A stretch of 64,000 nt of DNA from Gnetum montanum (lineage: Eukaryota > Streptophyta > Gnetopsida > Gnetales > Gnetaceae), in the NCBI GenBank assembly GCA_015680685.1, contig MNCI01003943.1, positions 130,818-194,817 on the forward strand, written 5' to 3'. Position 1 is the stretch's first letter, and every line of letters begins with the position of its first letter. The notes under the pieces are model-generated. The model was not told the origin of the DNA and did not search any database. It saw only the letters and a list, made by a program, of their open reading frames with translations. Of the stretch, positions 34,000-45,220 are shown piece by piece. The position numbers and the translations under genes are program-made.

Positions 34000-35930
34000 A
34001 CTAGAATGGGGGATATCCCCCATAACTAAACGGTTGAGGATGGCAAGGATTAATAAATGGAAGATGAGGATCCTTGCATGTTGGAAATATTCAGACTTGG
34101 TCATATTTACCCCATCGGGGTTCACACACCTAATTATAGTAAGCATAGTAGGGCAATTTGTAAGATGTGGTTCTTGGGTAAGGAGTTGACCCACTATGAT
34201 GTTTGTGATCGGAAGATGGTTTGCAAGGATTCGGTTGTCGCTCTCCATTCCTGTGTTCATTGGGCCATATGATTGTTGCAGTGTTAATTGGTGGCCCTGA
34301 TGAAGTAACATGAGCTGTTGGGTTCGAAGATATGGGTGCACCATAGTGTTGGACTTGTGCTAAGTTGGAGGATGCAGTGGCCTTGGAATTGTCTTGTCCC
34401 TTCTTATGGTCATGTTTAAAGAAGGGACGCTTTGGATGTTGAGGAGGCCTTTCACTGCTATTAGCAATAGTGGCACAAGTAGCGTTTTTGGGTTGTTGTT
34501 GTGGTGAAGACACCTTAGGAATAGTTGGTGGAACTGTAGAAGAAGGGAAAGGATGAGAATGTTGAAAATTAGGAGAAGTGTAAGGTGCACAAGGTGGTGG
34601 TTGTGTTGAGGACATGGATTGATGGTATTGAGGAGAATAATAATGCGGTAAGATAGAGAATGTTAGCCCAGTTGGGGAAACAAGATGTTGAACTAGGTAA
34701 GTGTTTAGATTCAGATGATATGAAGGGTGTCTCCAGTTTAAGGGTGGTTTCCCCCATGATTTGGATTGTTACCCTATGATTGAACACAGTATCTCTGTAC
34801 AAACTCTAGATGTAACGTGTTTCCCCAATGCTCATATAAATGTATTAGGATTGGGCATTGGCCCTTGGGGTGATCGTACAGGTAAATGTTGCATTCATAC
34901 GTGTGATTGACAGTTGAGCTCTTATTTTCATTATCCCTTCTTTCTGATTGTCTACTGAGACTTTGTCCTGCTTCTTGGGTTGTCAAAACTCTATCTCCAA
35001 TAATACCAATATATTCTCCACACTTTTTATACCTCCATTCCATCATCTTATTAATATTTTCCTCGACTTCCTCTAATGATTGTTGTATCGGCAAAGATGG
35101 TTCTTTCTCCTTGTGATAGGTTGATTTCTTCTTTTTATGATCATGGACCTTTGTTGAGTAGAGATTTTGGTCCCATTGATGTTTTTCAGCACTCTCCCAT
35201 CTAGTCATTTCTCCTTCTTCTTTTGCTACCCACTTGATAAGCTCTTGGACTTGATGGGTTCGTAGTTCGTATAGTTGACATTGGGCATACATCCCTAGGG
35301 TTTCTCTTGTTGCATCACGAAGCCCATCAATGATATGGTACATTAGCCTTTCCTTAGAAAACACATGGCTTGGACAGTTGTTTAATAGTGCATAGTATCT
35401 TTCTAAGGCCATGTCCAAGGGTTCATTTTTTTCTTATTTCCACTCTTGTATTTGTTTCCTCAAGGCTGACACTCTTGCGTAGGTTTGATATCTTTCGTTA
35501 AAAAGTTCTACCATTGTTGACCAACGTCGTATTGAATTTGGATTTAACGATCTACACCATACTTTTGCTTGGCCAACGAGTGTCATAGGAAAGTGCTTGA
35601 GTTTTTGCCATCCGTTCTCAATGTTGTTCATGTGTAGGCATTGTAGAAGGCTTGTAAATGTTGATGCAAATCTAAGTCATAGCCTCCTAAAAAATTGGAA
35701 AATTTGTTTAAATCGAGCCTGGGTAGATGGCTCTCTTTGCGATGCCTATGGGAGATTCGAATAGCCTCTTGTATTTGCATTAAGCTTGTAGTGGCCAGTA
35801 GGGGTTCATCGTCATCGGGTAAGTTATGCTTTCGTGCATTGGGATGACATTGCCTTCGTTCATGTTTATAAGAAACCCCCACTTCAGGTTGTGTGCTCCA
35901 ATCTTCATTGTCATATAATTTGTTGGTTAT
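34000..35930 (-). pseudogene. Element B gag (capsid and degenerate zinc-knuckle region)
   Basis: Minus-strand pieces 35628-35882, 35434-35631 and 34774-35418 read in order as PRLDLNKFSNFLGGYD, HFPMTLVGQAKVW, TMVELFNERYQTYARVSALR, LDMALERYYALLNN, LMYHIIDGLRDATRETLGMY and QVQELIKWVAKEEGEM. This is a well-kept retrotransposon Gag capsid domain. It is followed by CNIYLYDHPKGQC (about 34855-34895), a knuckle lacking its second Cys. A Pro/Ser/Gln-rich tail (34130-34615) ends near 34000. Gag would package the RNA. A frameshift and stops separate the pieces; the N-terminus lies at the N gap. Confidence 0.82.
34006..34038 (-). repeat. 18-bp palindrome and polypurine motif at gag end of B
   Basis: Perfect palindrome ATGGGGGATATCCCCCAT at 34006-34023, overlapping the minus-strand motif TTTAGTTATGGGGGATATC. 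The C counterpart is at 50020-50038. Confidence 0.75.
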
Positions 35931-35948
35931 CCAATGAACTTTCTCACG

Positions 35949-36123
35949 NNNNNNNNNNNNNNNNNNNNNNNNNNNNNNNNNNNNNNNNNNNNNNNNNNNN
36001 NNNNNNNNNNNNNNNNNNNNNNNNNNNNNNNNNNNNNNNNNNNNNNNNNNNNNNNNNNNNNNNNNNNNNNNNNNNNNNNNNNNNNNNNNNNNNNNNNNNN
36101 NNNNNNNNNNNNNNNNNNNNNNN
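35949..36123. other. Assembly gap (175 N)
   Basis: By comparison with C (52340-52648) about 310 bp should lie here: the gag start, PBS and the outer part of the 5' LTR of element B. The N count is therefore probably not the true length. Confidence 0.85.
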
Positions 36124-36788
36124 CCACCTAGACTAGTATTAGCTTTGTCATGTATGGTTTAGTCCAAAGTGAGGTGTATGATGTGTTTCTAACCTAATGC
36201 TACTCCTGAAGGCAATGGAAGGTAATATTACTAAGCTAAGAAAGAAGGGTGAGAGAGAATCTAAGCTAGCCTAAGTGCAATGAGCATCCGTTCCTTAATT
36301 ATTCGTACACACCTTGGACTTTGTGCATGACTACCACTAGGATTACCAAGCGCAGATCCTAGGTACACTACTGGGTTACCAAGTAGTCACACTTAAGTGC
36401 TAGTAATCAAGTCGTACTCATTTCACGTTTGAACATGAGTTTAAGGGTGAGAGAGATTAACTAGGAAAGCAGTAAATAACAATTAATTAAATGATTAAAC
36501 TAAGTGAATGTTACAATAATGAAGTAATCTTGATCTTTATTGCCAGTCATGTGCGTGTCCAAGTACATCACACTCGAATAAAGGATGTCGTACAATTACA
36601 ATCACCACACTATGGGCATACACTAGGAGGAAAAGGGTTGAGAGAAAGAAATTAAAATACTTAAACTAAAACTAACTTACTTCCTACTTCCTATTTTGAC
36701 TCATCTATCTACCTCTTATTTATAGATGAGGAGACAGGCCGCGATATCGCGTATGCAATATCGTGGTCGCCCAAATGACAACTCATCA
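36124..36788 (-). mobile_element. Element B 5' LTR (outer part lost in gap)
   Basis: Collinear with the C LTRs from CCACCTAGACTAG to GACAACTCATCA. TATA box near 36718-36725 (TATTTATA) and one palindrome GATATCGCGTATGCAATATC at 36743-36762. Confidence 0.85.
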
Positions 36789-36789
36789 A

Positions 36790-37961
36790 TGGTGTACAAT
36801 AGGCGTAGTGGACAACGTAGTCATAGTCTTGGGGATGTCTAGCCGTGAAGATTGACATTGCACCATGGTGTTTATGCCTACCGAGTTGGCATTCATGATA
36901 TGTAGTGGGCTGTGAAATCCTATAGTGTCCTATAGTGAACTATGGTGGGTTGTGGTGATCTATGGTAGTCTACAAATTTGCCAAGATGCCTCTAGTTCCC
37001 TCCCAAACATTCCTTAGTTTTGTAAGTTTGTGAATTCTGAAATGTGCCAACACTTCAAATTTGCCAACCTGCTTCAATTTTTCCAACCTAAAAAACATTA
37101 AGGGTGGGGGTATTTATAGGGCTAGGTTTAGTGTGAAATGCAAGATGGCTACCATGTGGCAAAGGGAATGGTTGCGACTATGTTGTCACCCAACTACGCT
37201 CTCCACTGAGGCTAGCAGTGTTGTGCTTTGCTGGACTATATAAGATTGCGAGATTATGACTATGCTACCAACTACCTATATATGCATCGAGAGGATTGCA
37301 ATGTACCTAAAAAATACAACTTTGAAGACTACTCTTTGGGACTACACTCTCCACTTTCTTGCCTGGGGTTGAGCTTAGTTACAATTTTGGGAATAAAAAG
37401 GATACAGAAAAGGTGCATTTTGCTAACTACACTTGCTAGAGATGAGTTGGAGCTAAGTTGAATGCTGGTGCTACATTGTGGAGGCCTTTAGAGGTTGTTC
37501 TGGCTTACTATGCTTTGGACTGGGGGAGAGCATAGTCCCATAGTTAGAAAAATTTTGCAAAATATGACTATGTGTTGACTACACTCTCCATAAGAGGCTG
37601 ACTATGTTCCTGACTAAGGATGAGCATAGTTCCAACACTTGTTAAAACTTCCAGAAACTGACTTCCAATTAACTATGCTTAACTACGCTCCAGGCTGGTG
37701 AAGAGCATAGCCTCAACACTTAGAAAAAATCTACAAAAACTGGGCCTTCATGCTAACTACGCTCAACTACGCTCTAGGGCAGTGGAGAGCATAGTGTCAG
37801 TAGCGACTAGCTTGACACTTTCAAAACTTTGCAAAATTGGCCTTTTTTTTTACTACACTTTGCATGAGGCTGACTACACTCTAGGGCAGTGAAGAGTGTA
37901 GTCTTAACACTTAGAAAATTTTATGCCTAAGATGTTGAAGTCCAAATTTGGTGGTGTTTCA
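36790..37961 (-). mobile_element. Element H 5' LTR
   Basis: Collinear with 22691-23896. Plus-strand end GTGGTGTTTCA (minus start TGAAACACCACC). TATA at 37111-37118. U3 hairpin array at 37510-37930 ends in a perfect inverted repeat 37872-37882 / 37893-37903. It abuts element B at 36788 and H1 at 37962. Confidence 0.75.
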
Positions 37962-38930
37962 AGAGGGATGACAACTAAGTACAAAAAACTATAACAATGA
38001 ATATAGCTACTAGAACCATTTGAAATTTGGGAAATTGATTTCATGGGATCCATCATGTCAATGTCAAATGAAAATTCATATATAATTTTTATCATTGATT
38101 ATTACTCAAAATGGGTGAAAGCAGTTGTAGTCAAAGATTACACATCAACAATAGTAGCTAAATTTTTTCAATAATAAGTGTTTAATAGATTCAATGTACC
38201 AAGAATACTAATCTCAAATAATAAAAAATATTTTATAGGAGCTACATTTATGAAAATCATGCAACATATCAAGATTAACCACAAATTAACCATACCATAC
38301 CACTCACAAGCTAAGGTATAGGCCGAAGTGACTAACCAAGAAATCACATGATTTTTAATTAGAATTGTTAGTCAATATAGAAATGACTGGAGCACTAAAT
38401 TAAATGATGCTTTATGAGCTTACTGATCAACTTGAAAACTTTATGCGATACTCTCCATATGACATAGTGTATGGAAAATTGCCTACTTTGCTAGTTCAAG
38501 CTAAAATCCATACACTAGCCATAGTCTACTCACTAGATATGAATATTGATTTTTCCCAGAAGGAATGTTTAATGAATCTAAATTTCTTGGATGAAAATCA
38601 TTTAGTAGCTCTCATTTCTAATAATATCTGTAAGAAATATGCCAAACATTGACATATATTTAGGCAATTTATTATTAGGTTAGGCAAAATTTCTCTACTA
38701 CATTCCAAGTCATGTAAACCAATGTATAAAATTTCAAACATTATAGAAAGGATTTTATATCATCCACACTACATATAAATGTAACACCATGTAAATTTAT
38801 CACCCTACCAATTCGTAGAAATTCATTCTAGTTAATATTCAACAAATAAAAATGATTTAAAGACTTCCAACAACCTACAAATTCCACAATAATACTCAAT
38901 AAGGATAGAACTCACTAAATCTTCTATGTC
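37962..38930 (+). pseudogene. Element H1: Athila/Tat-like integrase, decayed
   Basis: Starts in the middle of the integrase (QRDEG-like linker) and reads PFEIWEIDFMGS (first catalytic Asp kept, about 38015-38050), YIIFIIDYYSKWVKA, RILISNNKKYF (second Asp changed to Asn) and AEVTNQEI (catalytic Glu kept), then a RNDWSTKLNDAL block and LNFLDEN near 38580. Homologous to 910-1760 of element A. Its upstream half was lost at the junction with the H LTR at 37961. Stops throughout. Confidence 0.78.
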
Positions 38931-39262
38931 ACCTCCTTAGACTACACTCATTAAGAAAAAACATGCTTCAATGGGGCATTATGACCATATTTCATTTTTC
39001 ATTTCTTGATAATTTTCCTTAATTATTGTTAATTTTTTTATTATTTGATATCTTTTAAATTCTAACATGTTTTTCTAATCTTTCATATCTTTTATTCTTT
39101 ATAAACTTTTTCATTCTTTGAATAATTTATTTTACAAATTATAAATATCTTTATTATTCTATTAATAAAATCATCCATGTTAAGCATGATGTTATTTCGC
39201 TAGGAATAATTTTTCTCTATACTATTAAATTATTAAAGGAATAATTATACATATAGTGAGAC
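38931..39262 (+). other. Element H1 spacer, left of copia insertion
   Basis: T-rich noncoding sequence homologous to element A 1900-2220. It ends ATACATATAGTGAGAC, which continues at 53831 after the copia element. In A the uninterrupted equivalent is at about 2200-2240. Confidence 0.7.
39258..39262 (+). repeat. Target-site duplication of copia element M (left), GAGAC
   Basis: GAGAC before TGTTAACAAG; AAGAC at 53831-53835 after the 3' LTR, one mismatch. The uninterrupted copy in element A confirms the site. Confidence 0.72.
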
Positions 39263-39861
39263 TGTTAACAAGAAGTACCCAATGCTCTACCCACATGAAG
39301 ACAAATGTACACAAAGCCAAAATATTGTTATTTATTTTTCAATTAATGGGTAGATGTAAACTATGTTAACCCCAACTCACTTTTTTTTTTTACATAAATT
39401 TCTTTATTTTTGCTATGGGAAATGACTTATTTTTGCTATCATTTCCTATTTTGAAGGTAATAAAGTTGATGCTTTATTTTCTTTGCAATTTCATGATTCT
39501 TCATATTCCTCTCTTCTCTCATTATCATGTTCATTACTACTATCAGCTTCCATTCTCAATTATCAATCTATCATCATTAGTCATTAGTTCAACCAAATTA
39601 TGAAGCAACCATCATGTTAAATGCATTATCAAGATTTTAATAACTCATTTTTTCATAGTCAAAAATTTCAGATATTCTAGAATTTTCACATTTAGAAGAT
39701 CAAAAGCTAAAGCTACATAAGTCAATTAAATTACTTTCAAATCAATCTAATTTATCTATAAAGATCATCCATACTTATTGGCAACATTATGAATCAATTT
39801 TCTCAACATTTTTATCATCTATCATCATCAACTGAAGCAATTCAAGAATAATTTTTCAACA
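39263..39861 (+). mobile_element. Copia M 5' LTR (599 bp)
   Basis: TGTTAACAAG...TTTTTCAACA, collinear with 44012-44190 plus 53373-53830. AT-rich; shared wording CCAATGCT...ACATGAAGACAAATGTAC and AAGGTAATAAAGTTGATG. Confidence 0.88.
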
Positions 39862-39865
39862 AAAT

Positions 39866-39877
39866 TAGTATTAGAGC
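39866..39877 (+). promoter_or_regulatory. Copia M primer-binding site, tRNA-Met(i), decayed
   Basis: TAGTATTAGAGC against the consensus TGGTATCAGAGC, 10 of 12; both differences are G-to-A or C-to-T. Confidence 0.78.
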
Positions 39878-39887
39878 TAGCCACCAT

Positions 39888-41370
39888 GAGCTACAATAAG
39901 GAAATAGCCAAATGTCCCATTATCTTCAATGGGATCCAAGATTTTATTCTCTGGAAAGAAATGATAAAAGGACTTTTGAAAGTTAATACAGTATGCGATG
40001 TGAGACAACATATAGAAGCCTCTATTAAGATCACCCCAAAAGGTAAAAATAAAGACAAAGAAGATCTTCTAATTCAAGAACTCCTAGAATAATAAAAGTG
40101 GAAGAGAAAATATTTACATGCAAGAATGATCATTATTTTTAATGTATCAAAAAAATAGATTAAAGATTGTGCTCATTAAAGACTGCTAAAGAAGTGTGAG
40201 AAAGATTATGCTCAGATTATCTAAGCAACACTAAAAATCAACATACAAAAGAACTATTGTACATAATTCAATTTGACAAATTATAAATTAGAAGAGATGA
40301 AGACATCAAAGAGATTTTTTAAGGATGTACAAAAATATAAAAAACATTGATGAATTTGGATTTGGCTTTACTTACCACCAAAAAGTATAGAAAATTATGG
40401 TAGCTCTTTATAATGATCCTAGATACCAAAACATGATGATGTACTTTCTACAAAATAAATAATTAAAGAAACTCATTGTAAATGATCTAGTTGCCTAAAT
40501 CAAAACACTTGAAAGTCTGAGAACTAATAAAAATGATAAAGAATAAGTCTTCACAACTAGTAGAGGAAGAGGAAGATTTAATAGGAGTTATTATTAAGAC
40601 CAAAGCAACGCAGACAAGCTATAGACTTTACAAATAGATAATAGAGGTAGAGGTTTCATAAGAGGAAGATGAAAGTCATAAGAACATAGAAATTCTTAAA
40701 TCCCTCTATGAAAACTTTGTAATAATAAAGGTCACATCATAGAAGAATGTTGGTATAACCTTGGACTTGATGCTCTTCAACTCCAAGATAAAGATGAAGA
40801 AGAAGCAACAACATCAAATCAAGAAGATTACCAAGGTAAGATCAAATCCTTTAGTTCAAGAAAAATGATTAAGCAAATTTCTTAGACTATAGATAGCAAA
40901 TGCTAAAATTACATGACACCACACAAGTGTTACCTTCTTCAATACAAACCAAGAAGAGCTGGCAACATAAATATAGGAGATGATAACCACATTAATAAGG
41001 AATTGGAAACTACATTATTAAATTATCAAACAACAAGGTTATAGCCATTACCAATGTCTTCTATGTATCAAATCTCTCAAATCCTCTTATCTCATAAGGA
41101 TAAATGGTTAACAAAGGAGTCAAAATCAACTTCAAAGATGACTCATGCATTATTAAAAAGCAAAACAAAGAAGAAATCATCAAAGCAAAAGCCCTCAACA
41201 ATAGAATCTATTACATAGATTGTGGTCACTTGATCTAAGAGGAAACCTCATCCAAGATAATAACCAAACCATCATTCAAGTTACTACTTTAAAAAAAGAA
41301 ACAAAAAAGACCCATATCAAAGCATTTCCAAGCATGAAACAACAAATGAAGAAGAAGCCAAAATTTTACA
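39888..41370 (+). pseudogene. Copia M gag and protease region
   Basis: Starts MSYNKEIAKCPIIFNG at 39888 with an open 68 codons. Later LLKKCERDYAQII and LEEMKTSKRFFKDV-like pieces fit the copia Gag (UBN2-type) domain. A knuckle relic LCNNKGHIIEECWYN lies near 40710-40755, with its first Cys lost. The protease site is not recognisable. Frequent stops. Confidence 0.68.
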
Positions 41371-42110
41371 TAAGAGATTGGGATACACTGCTTATAATAA
41401 ACTAGAAAAAATGATAAAGTTAAAGAAAGAATTAGGAATTCAAATTAGAGATGCTTTTAAAGAAAAATATGGAATATGCATTCAAAGAAAGAAAATTAAT
41501 AGCCCTAACATAACAACTATGCAAAAAAAAAAATCTCTTGATCTTCTCCACATTAATCTCCTTGGACCTATGTCTATCACCTCAATAGAAGAAGCCAATT
41601 ATACACTTGTCATGGTAGATAATTTCTCAAGATATACATGAACATACAACATGAAGAGTAAGGCTGAGGTAATAATCATATTCAAAAACTTCTACATTAT
41701 CATGAAAAAAACTATGGGTCTGTCCATCAAAGTCATCATATCAAATAGAGGAAGAAATTTTATTAATTAAGAATTCAAAGATTTTTGTACACATCAAGGA
41801 ATTTTTCATCAAATCATACATGGACATAGTCCATAATCAAATGGAATTGTAGAAAGAAAAAGAAATGGTGATATGTCTTCTTAGAAATTCTCAAATCTCT
41901 GTCACTTTTGTGGATCATGGCCATGAATTTAGGAACCTACATTGCCAATAGAATAATCAGTAGCAATAACAAAGATAAGTCTTTCTATGAACTCTTCTAC
42001 AAAAAATTTCTAAATATAAAACACATAAGAACATTTGGACACCATTGTTATGTTAAAATTCCAAAGTAATTAACAAATAAATTGGATTTCAGAGAAAAGA
42101 AATGCATTTT
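41371..42110 (+). pseudogene. Copia M integrase
   Basis: GAG-preintegrase linker LGYTAYNKLEKM, a CIQRK knuckle relic, LLHINLLGPMSITS (catalytic Asp changed to Asn, about 41550-41580), YTLVMVDNFSRYT, IISNRGRNF (second Asp to Asn, about 41735-41760) and SNGIVERKRNG (catalytic Glu kept, about 41838-41870). The Asp-to-Asn changes are single G-to-A transitions, as expected from decay of methylated cytosine on the opposite strand. Confidence 0.8.
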
Positions 42111-42479
42111 CTAGGATATGATACCAAGATAAGTGAATACACTTACTATGATCCCATAAAGAAAAAATGGCACTCATCTAGAGATGTAATTTTTTAAAAA
42201 AAATAAATTTGACATGAAATATTTTTATGATTTTAAATGAGAGGACAAAAGCACAAAACAATCCTAAACCATGAATATAAAAAAGCACCCTAAAGAACAA
42301 ACGTTGGACAATAACTTTGAGAGAAGAACAACCAGACCTAATGTTATCATCAACATAGGATACTTAATACTTTCTCTAAAACCAAAAAAATGTAGAAGAA
42401 AACTAGTATCGAAGCTATAAAACCATAGTTTAATGTACCCTCCTCGGCAGGTTCTCCTCCACCTAAGAACAAATACATG

Positions 42480-43290
42480 AAAGAAGCTATGAATAGAGAA
42501 TACGAAGATATATTAAAAAAAACATGGGAGTTAGTGAACAAATTAAAATAAAAAAAGTAATTAATAGTAAATGGCTATACAATACCAAGTTTAATGAAAA
42601 AAGAGGAGTTATCAAACATAAAGCAAGACTAGTTGCAAGGGGATTCAAACAAAAGAAGCACATACACTATGAACAGATTCTTACTCCAAATTCTTACTCC
42701 AATAGCTAGATTCAAACCCATCAAACGTATTCTCTTAATTTTTGCTTATCACAAACTCGAATTACATTAGATGGACATAAAATAAACTTTTCTAAATGGA
42801 AATATCAATGAAAAAGCATATGTTTATTAACTAGAAGGATACACCATCAAAGATAAGAAAGAAAAAGTTTGCGAATCAAGGAAAGTCTTATATTACATAA
42901 AAAAAGCTCTAAGAACTTGGTTCCATAGAATCAACAACTATCTTCTAAAAAAAGGATACTTACATTGCATTTTTGAACCAACACTATACTATAAATATGA
43001 TAACAAGGACTTAATAATAATCTCTCTCTATGTAGATGATCTCATCTTCCTAGTTACAAATGATGAACTAATAGACAACTTAAAGACAAAAATGAAGAAT
43101 GAATTTGAAATGAAAGACCTAGGAAAACTGAAGTATTTATTGGAATGCAAGTTGACCAAGATAAAGAATAAATTAAAATTCATAAAAAATATATGCAATA
43201 ATCATTTTAGAAAAGTACAAAATCAACAAAGAAAAAAGCACCAATACTCCTCTTCCTTACAACACAAATCTAAAGAAAAAAGATAACACA
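42480..43290 (+). pseudogene. Copia M reverse transcriptase
   Basis: SKWLYNTKFNEKRGVIKHKARLVARGFKQK (finger/palm start) is open at 42524-42709. The catalytic LYVDDLIF is intact at about 43026-43050. KDLGKLKYLL...CKLTK at 43092 onward replaces the usual LKYFLGIEV run after a frameshift. RT would copy element RNA into cDNA. Several stops and frameshifts, so inactive. Confidence 0.82.
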
Positions 43291-43995
43291 AACATAGTTG
43301 ATGCCAGTTTGTATAGAAGAATGATTAGAGCACTTATATTTCTTTGTCATACTAGATGAAACCTAAAATTTTCCACATCTCTTCTAGCAAGATTCATGTA
43401 GGAACCTAGACAATCTCATCTCAACACTCTCATCCATATAATAAGATATCTAAAAGACAAAGTAGATCATGGAATTAGTTATATCAAAGAAAGAAGAATA
43501 ATTTTATGCTTACTTTGACATTGATTGGGGAGGACACCACAATGATAGATATCTACATCAGGATCAATAATATTCCATGGAAATTATGCAATATATTATT
43601 GGAAATAAAAAAAATAAACATCCATCAATATTTTAACTTATGAAGCAACATTTATTATCATGATAGCATGTACTCAACATATCTTGTGACTAAATAACTC
43701 ATGTATCATCTTGGTTTTCACATAGAACTCCCCATCAACTTATGTTATGACAACACTTCAACCATACAACTATTAGATGAATCTATTCTTCACAAAAAAT
43801 CAAAGCAAATTGATATAAAGTATTATTTCATCAAGCAAGAAGTAAAGAAGGGCAAATATAAATCATTACATGTAAATATTAATAAATAATTGGTAGACTT
43901 ACTAGCAAACCACTTCTTTATTATAAGCATGAGCACCTTTGTAACAATATACGCATCAAGACAACAAGAAGGAAGGAAGACAAAGAAAGCATTAC
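43291..43995 (+). pseudogene. Copia M RNase H
   Basis: An RHL-x-YIIRYLK-like stretch near 43430-43455, DIDWGGHHNDR (about 43520-43550), LPINLCYDNTSTIQLLDE and HKKSKQIDIKYYFIK (43720-43850). These are the copia RNase H landmarks, including the C-D-N-x-S and H-x-R-x-K-H-I-D motifs. Degrades the RNA strand in hybrids when active; here broken. Confidence 0.78.
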
Positions 43996-44011
43996 ATACT
44001 AAAGAAGGAAC

Positions 44012-44190
44012 TTTTAACAAGTAGTGTCCAATGCTTTTATCTACATGAAGACAAATGTACAAAGAGTTAAATTTTTTTATTTATTTTTCAATTCAAAGAT
44101 TGAGGTAAACTATTTTAACCCCAGCTCATCTTTATTTTACATAAATTTCCTTATTTTCACTATAGGGAATGACTTCTTAAGTTCTCCAAG
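44012..44190 (+). mobile_element. Copia M 3' LTR, first part
   Basis: TTTTAACAAGTAGTG..., collinear with the first part of 39263-39861, ending CTCCAAG at the element C insertion point. Confidence 0.85.
44186..44190 (+). repeat. Target-site duplication of element C (left), CCAAG
   Basis: CCAAG before the LTR; identical CCAAG at 53368-53372. Confidence 0.92.
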
Positions 44191-45029
44191 TGATGAGTGG
44201 CGAGGTACCCCTACACTCAACCATACAAATATGAGTGTTTCATGCACGATCTCGTCAAACTCCACAAATGGGCCAGTTGTGGTATCTAGATAGTTACTCA
44301 TTGATTGCAGTTCGTTGTCTTCCCACCTAGACTAGTATTTGCTTTTTCACGTATGGTTTAGTCCAGAGTGAGGTGTATGATGCGGTCCTAGACTAGTGCT
44401 ACTCCTAAAGACAATGGAAAGTAACTTTGATTAAGCTAAGAGGGAAAGGGTGAAGAGAGTATAAGCTAGCCTAAGTACGATGAGCATCCATCCTTAATCA
44501 TCCATACACATCTTGGACCTCATGCATGACTACTACTGGGATTACCAAGTGTAGATCCTAGGTATGCTACTAGGTTACCAAGTAGTCACACTTGAATGCT
44601 CGTGATCAAGTCATACTCATTCTGCGTTCGAGGAGTTTAGGGTGAAGAGATATTAACTATGAAAGCAATAAAGAATAATAACAATTAAATAATTAAACAA
44701 ATTGAATGCTGCAATGATGAAGTAATCTCGATCTTTATTTTCAATCATGTGTGTGTCCAAGTACGTCACACTCGAATAAAGGTGTCATACAATTACAATC
44801 ATCACACTACGGGCATGCACTAGGGGAAAAGGGTTGAGAAGAACTAAAATGAAAGCTAACTTCTAAAATGAACTATGAACTGAAAACTAAAAACTCACTC
44901 CCAACTCCTTGCACCTACATGTGTATTTATAGGCCTACATAGGAGTCACGATATCACGCATCTAATATCGCTAGCTAGGTCATGATATTGCTAGTCTGAT
45001 ATCAAAGCCTAATGAATCAGGATTCATCA
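44191..45029 (-). mobile_element. Element C 3' LTR
   Basis: Plus strand TGATGAGTGGCGAGG...CAGGATTCATCA. TATA (TATTTATA) at about 44933-44940. Decayed GATATC palindromes lie at about 44950-45002. Confidence 0.9.
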
Positions 45030-45047
45030 TACCCCCACAACTAAATG
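45030..45047 (-). promoter_or_regulatory. Element C 3' polypurine tract
   Basis: Minus sense CATTTAGTTGTGGGGGTA immediately before the 3' LTR; primes plus-strand DNA synthesis. The same TTTAGTT(A/G)TGGGGG wording recurs at 48320-48340 and 50022-50038. Confidence 0.8.
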
Positions 45048-45220
45048 AAAACTTGTCCTCGAGTTGAACAAAATGAGAACAAGCTCCATTGATTACATGG
45101 TGGAGAGGTATGGGATTATTAACTGACTAGGGATTTATTCATGCCCCAGTGGAGAATTGAATAAAACAAAATTGAAATAAACACACACACAAAATACAAA
45201 ATTACAAAATTTTGTGGAAC

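Larger units (their letters stand above)
29721..36788 (-). mobile_element. Element B: non-autonomous gag-ORF2 retrotransposon
   Basis: Minus-strand element with LTRs 29721-30025 (truncated) and about 36124-36788 (partly in the N gap). It contains gag 34000-35930, a spacer with promoter-like module and ORF2 30036-32041, and no protease, RT or integrase. The layout equals that of C, with which it is alignable throughout. It sits in element H, but the flanks do not form a TSD and about 1.1 kb of H is missing at the left junction compared with F. Confidence 0.78.
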
